Source of the DNA: Campylobacterales bacterium
GTDB taxonomy: Bacteria > Campylobacterota > Campylobacteria > Campylobacterales > QNZT01
Assembly (NCBI GenBank): GCA_027081495.1
Contig: JALWKJ010000102.1
Span: 1 to 17,955 of the forward strand
Direction: 5' to 3'
Length of the DNA: 17,955 bases
Each line of letters begins with the position of its first letter. Position 1 is the stretch's first letter. Made by a program: the position numbers and the translations under genes. Below the pieces are notes generated by a model, which did no database searches, was not told where the DNA came from, and saw only the letters and a program-made list of their open reading frames with translations. Shown piece after piece: positions 15,873 to 17,955 of this stretch.

Positions 15873-15973
15873 TATTTCAAAGCGCCTTGCGATAGATTTT
15901 ATTAATCGTCGAGATTATTTTCTAAACTTTTATAAAAAAGCTTATTAAAATGTTATCTTTTCCTTAAAAATTT

Positions 15974-15982
15974 TGGTATAAT
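15974..15982 (+). promoter_or_regulatory. Extended -10 promoter upstream of the YtfJ-like gene
   Basis: TGG-TATAAT (hexamer 15977-15982) lies 21 bases before the GTG start. The expected transcription start near 15989 leaves a leader of about 15 bases containing AAGGAT (15993-15998). The 100 bases upstream are AT-rich, with T-runs but no -35 box. The rest of the gap 15873-16003 shows no gene or convincing terminator. Confidence 0.6.
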
Positions 15983-16003
15983 ATGCCAAAAAAAGGATAA
16001 AAG

Positions 16004-16522
16004 GTGAAAACAACTTTTCTTTTGTTATCGCTTTGGATCTGCGGCGCTTCGGCTTTGACTCTCGGCGATACTCCGCCCTTTGTAGTGCTTGAAGGTAAAA
16101 ACGGGGGGATGATCGACGGAACCCCCTGGAGTTCAAAGATGATAAAAGGTAAAGTTTTTGTAGTTTTTTATGTCGATCCCGATGAGAAAGACGCAAACGA
16201 CGAGTTTAGCGACGCTTTGAAAGCTAAAAAATTTCCGTCTGAAAAATATACTTCTATCGCTATAGTAAATATGGCGGCTACTTGGATGCCCAATTTTCTT
16301 ATAAATATGAAATTGAAAAAAAAACAGAAAAAATACCCAAACGCTATCTATGTAAAGGATAAAAAGAAAGTTTTGGTTAAAAAATGGATGTTGGCGGACG
16401 ACAGTTCCGATATACTTGTTTTCAATAAAGAAGGCAAACTTATTTTTCAAAATTTCGGGAAACTCGATTCTCGCCAAGTTGAAAAAGTTATTACTCTGAT
16501 TGAAAATAATTTAGATAAATAG
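16004..16522 (+). CDS. YtfJ-family periplasmic protein with thioredoxin-like fold
   Basis: The 172-residue exported protein has a signal peptide of about 18 residues (ending CGASA). Its core resembles the YtfJ family: GDTPPFVVLEGK near the mature N-terminus, then KGKVFVVFYVDPDEKDANDEF (about 48-68), and a C-terminal part with VFNKEGKLIFQNFGKL, which is a thioredoxin-like strand pattern. There is no CxxC pair; the only cysteine, C13, is inside the signal peptide, so it is not a disulfide oxidoreductase. The function of YtfJ proteins is not established; older annotations as transcriptional regulators do not fit a secreted protein. The start is GTG, supported by AAGGAT at 15993-15998 and by the signal peptide. 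It has its own promoter. A generic redoxin-like protein is the main alternative. Confidence 0.78.
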   Translation: MKTTFLLLSLWICGASALTLGDTPPFVVLEGKNGGMIDGTPWSSKMIKGKVFVVFYVDPDEKDANDEFSDALKAKKFPSEKYTSIAIVNMAATWMPNFLINMKLKKKQKKYPNAIYVKDKKKVLVKKWMLADDSSDILVFNKEGKLIFQNFGKLDSRQVEKVITLIENNLDK

Positions 16523-16581
16523 TTAGATACTCTCCATAAGCAACAAGTAAGTTATAAAATAATTAACTTTCATATAATATG

Positions 16582-16590
16582 TGTTAAAAT
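16582..16590 (+). promoter_or_regulatory. Probable extended -10 promoter of the OmpA-family gene
   Basis: TGT-TAAAAT (hexamer 16585-16590) lies 29 bases before the ATG at 16620. A second candidate, TATAAT at 16573-16578, lies 12 bases further upstream without a TG extension. Either would yield a short leader with the AAGGA ribosome site at 16608-16612. The gap 16523-16619 is AT-rich with no gene. Confidence 0.5.
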
Positions 16591-16619
16591 AATCATAATT
16601 TTATATGAAGGAAAAACTT

Positions 16620-17732
16620 ATGAATAAGATATTGCTCTCTTCATTGACCGTAATCTCGCTTATCGCGCATCTTCATGCCGAATCTACCGAGTTTGATGTT
16701 TCCCTTAAAGCCGGTCTAACTTCGATCGATAATGAAAACGGTTGGAATTTTGAAAAAACGACTTTAGCTGCGGATTTTACTTATGATTTGGGGTATGCGC
16801 TAAAACCGAGAATCGATCTTGTTTATATCAATATCGACGAAGATAAAGAAGACGGCGGCGTAAGCTCTCTTTTTCAAATAGCTATGGATGCTCAGTACGA
16901 ACTCGCGCTTAGCGATAGGTATTATGTCGATCCGTATGTTTTTGCCGGTTTAGGGTATGAAAAAGTCAACAGTTCAAGGGAAGGATTTGATAATAAAATC
17001 TTTTCCCAATTTGGAATAGGAGTAAAATACCCTTTGACCGATGTAATAAATCTGGCGACGGAATTTAAGGCTATTCAGGTTTTTGATAGCGGCAAAGACG
17101 ATGAAGATAACGAGTTTGCTATTTTATTTGGCGTAAATATTCCGTTTCATACGCAAGAATTCGTACCCGATAACGACAATGACGGCGTATTGAACGCCGA
17201 TGATTTATGTCCAAATACTCCGCCGGGCGTAAAAGTCGATGCAAACGGATGCAAGATCAAAGTACCTGTTTTAAAACAAAAACCCAAAAAAGAGAAGATC
17301 ATTTTGTTAGACTCCGATAACGACGGCGTAACCGATGATATAGACGAATGTCCAAATACGCCGTATAAATTTAAAGTAGATAAAGTCGGATGCGGGATTC
17401 AAAAGACTCTTGAAGTAAATTTTGAATCAAACAAAGCCGCTTTGACTCGCTACTCTATGTCGAAGATAAGAGAGTTTGCGGACTATATGAAATCTTTGCC
17501 GAATATTTCGGTAACGATCGAGGGTTATACCGACAGCAGCGGGGATGAAAAGAAAAATATGATTCTTTCGCAAAAAAGAGCCGAATCGGTTAAAAAAGCG
17601 TTGATAAAAGAGGGTATATCCGCTTCGAGAATAACGGCTGTGGGAAAAGGATCGCTTAATCCGATAGCGGATAATTTAACCGCAAGGGGTCGCGCTAAAA
17701 ACCGTAGAATAGAAGCGATAATACATCATTAA
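16620..17732 (+). CDS. OmpA-family outer-membrane protein with thrombospondin type 3 repeats
   Basis: The 370-residue protein has a signal peptide of 20 residues (ending HLHA before ESTEF). An N-terminal beta-barrel of the eight-strand OmpA type spans about 25-177, with alternating aromatic strands such as YYVDPYVFAGLGYEK. Two calcium-binding TSP3-like repeats (about 184-211 and 231-258) form the linker. A C-terminal OmpA peptidoglycan-binding domain spans about 264-365. The wall-binding residues are visible: D305 in IEGYTDSSG and R320 in LSQKRAESVK. It anchors the outer membrane to peptidoglycan and may act as a porin, the role of major porin-like OmpA/F proteins in this phylum. I chose the ATG at 16620, seven bases after AAGGA; an earlier in-frame ATG at 16605 would add MKEKL and sit before that ribosome site. 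A lipoprotein gene follows closely. Confidence 0.93.
   Translation: MNKILLSSLTVISLIAHLHAESTEFDVSLKAGLTSIDNENGWNFEKTTLAADFTYDLGYALKPRIDLVYINIDEDKEDGGVSSLFQIAMDAQYELALSDRYYVDPYVFAGLGYEKVNSSREGFDNKIFSQFGIGVKYPLTDVINLATEFKAIQVFDSGKDDEDNEFAILFGVNIPFHTQEFVPDNDNDGVLNADDLCPNTPPGVKVDANGCKIKVPVLKQKPKKEKIILLDSDNDGVTDDIDECPNTPYKFKVDKVGCGIQKTLEVNFESNKAALTRYSMSKIREFADYMKSLPNISVTIEGYTDSSGDEKKNMILSQKRAESVKKALIKEGISASRITAVGKGSLNPIADNLTARGRAKNRRIEAIIHH
17169..17393 (+). repeat. Two tandem TSP3-type calcium-binding repeats within the OmpA-family gene
   Basis: Bases 17169-17252 and 17310-17393 encode two 28-residue units that both run D-x-D-N-D-G-V, about six residues, C-P-N-T-P, then K-V-D and G-C. They are separated by a Lys/Pro-rich spacer (KVPVLKQKPKKEK). 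The Asp/Asn ladder binds calcium in this family and each unit has a Cys pair likely to form a disulfide. The DNA also keeps recognisable similarity (GTCCAAATAC in both). Confidence 0.85.
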
Positions 17733-17742
17733 GGAGTGAGTT

Positions 17743-17955
17743 ATGAAAAAATTATATATGAGTGCGGGATTACCTCTTTTAAGTATCTTGATTTTTGGAT
17801 GCGGAGGGGATAGAAGCGCGCTGTATGACGGATCAGGCAACAGAATAACCGCTTCGGGTAATAAAGTGTTATGGATATACGATACGGAGGACGGGAAAAA
17901 AATGATCAAAAATAATTTCGTATATATTCCCGGCGGATTCGATGTTGACGGTGAC
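17743..17955 (+). CDS. Lipoprotein, N-terminal fragment cut by window end; possibly formylglycine-generating-enzyme-like
   Basis: The gene starts at an ATG with AAGGAG at 17731-17736, which overlaps the OmpA-family stop codon, and stays open for 71 codons to the window edge. It begins with a lipoprotein signal (MKKLYMSAGLPLLSILIFGC), C20 being the lipidated residue in the IFGC lipobox. The mature start is GGDRSALYDGSGNRITASGN. The last visible residues, NNFVYIPGGFDVDGD, recall the opening of sulfatase-modifying-factor (SUMF1/FGE) domains, which often start with a V-Y-I-P-G-G motif; this is a suggestion from a short match only. It is probably cotranscribed with the OmpA-family gene, only ten bases away. 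The fragment is too short for a firm function. Confidence 0.75.
   Translation, partial: MKKLYMSAGLPLLSILIFGCGGDRSALYDGSGNRITASGNKVLWIYDTEDGKKMIKNNFVYIPGGFDVDGD

Noticed and set aside
15873..16003. Possible tRNA, small RNA or terminator in the gap before the YtfJ-like gene
   Set aside because: Only short, weak pairings were found and no cloverleaf or stem with a T-run; apart from the -10 box nothing can be supported.
16605..16619. Upstream ATG start for the OmpA-family protein
   Set aside because: It precedes the AAGGA ribosome site, which is placed for the ATG at 16620; the shorter form also gives a normal signal peptide.
17169..17393. Repeated DNA considered as a CRISPR-like or mobile repeat
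   Set aside because: The two units are in-frame coding repeats of a calcium-binding linker, diverged at the DNA level, with only two copies.

Overview
The window is a dense, AT-rich bacterial segment with every supported gene on the + strand and no gap over 300 bases without a gene. The gene content and order point to a motile, flagellated member of the Campylobacterota (Epsilonproteobacteria). The end of a nuo operon (nuoL-nuoM-nuoN) is followed directly by a pflA-like flagellar motor gene, an arrangement I recall from Campylobacter jejuni. After that come ilvE plus an SPFH-domain gene, and paired DUF2393-type genes. Several genes are preceded by TATAAT-like -10 boxes, most of them extended TGn-TATAAT, without a recognisable -35 box, as is usual in this phylum. 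The genus cannot be fixed from the window.

Region by region: (1) 1-4144 holds the three proton-pumping antiporter-like subunits of respiratory complex I: NuoL (5' end outside the window), NuoM and NuoN. The genes are tightly coupled, and a long hairpin follows nuoN. (2) 4237-6564 is pflA. Its -10 box lies so close to the ATG that the mRNA should be leaderless. (3) 6621-10369 is a probable single transcription unit: ilvE (branched-chain aminotransferase), an SPFH/prohibitin-type membrane protein, hisIE (bifunctional histidine biosynthesis enzyme) and two tandem DUF2393-like single-domain membrane-anchored proteins. (4) 10406-15572 is a self-contained, regulated operon. A near-consensus sigma70 promoter, TTGACA-17-TATACT, is overlapped at the -10 by a perfect 7+7 inverted repeat. 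It is followed by a six-helix inner-membrane protein, a 92-residue winged-helix regulator, a periplasmic LolA-like protein (PF17131 type), an outer-membrane beta-barrel resembling DUF1302 proteins, and an RND/MMPL exporter. (5) 15618-17955 holds a small lipoprotein, a YtfJ-type periplasmic protein, an OmpA-family porin with two thrombospondin-type-3 calcium-binding repeats, and the start of another lipoprotein cut by the window edge.

The most interesting unit is region 4. Its products cover inner membrane, periplasm and outer membrane, so together they could form a trans-envelope export or lipid-trafficking route controlled by its own small repressor. The cargo and inducer cannot be read from the sequence. 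No tRNA, rRNA, CRISPR array, insertion sequence or phage gene was seen.
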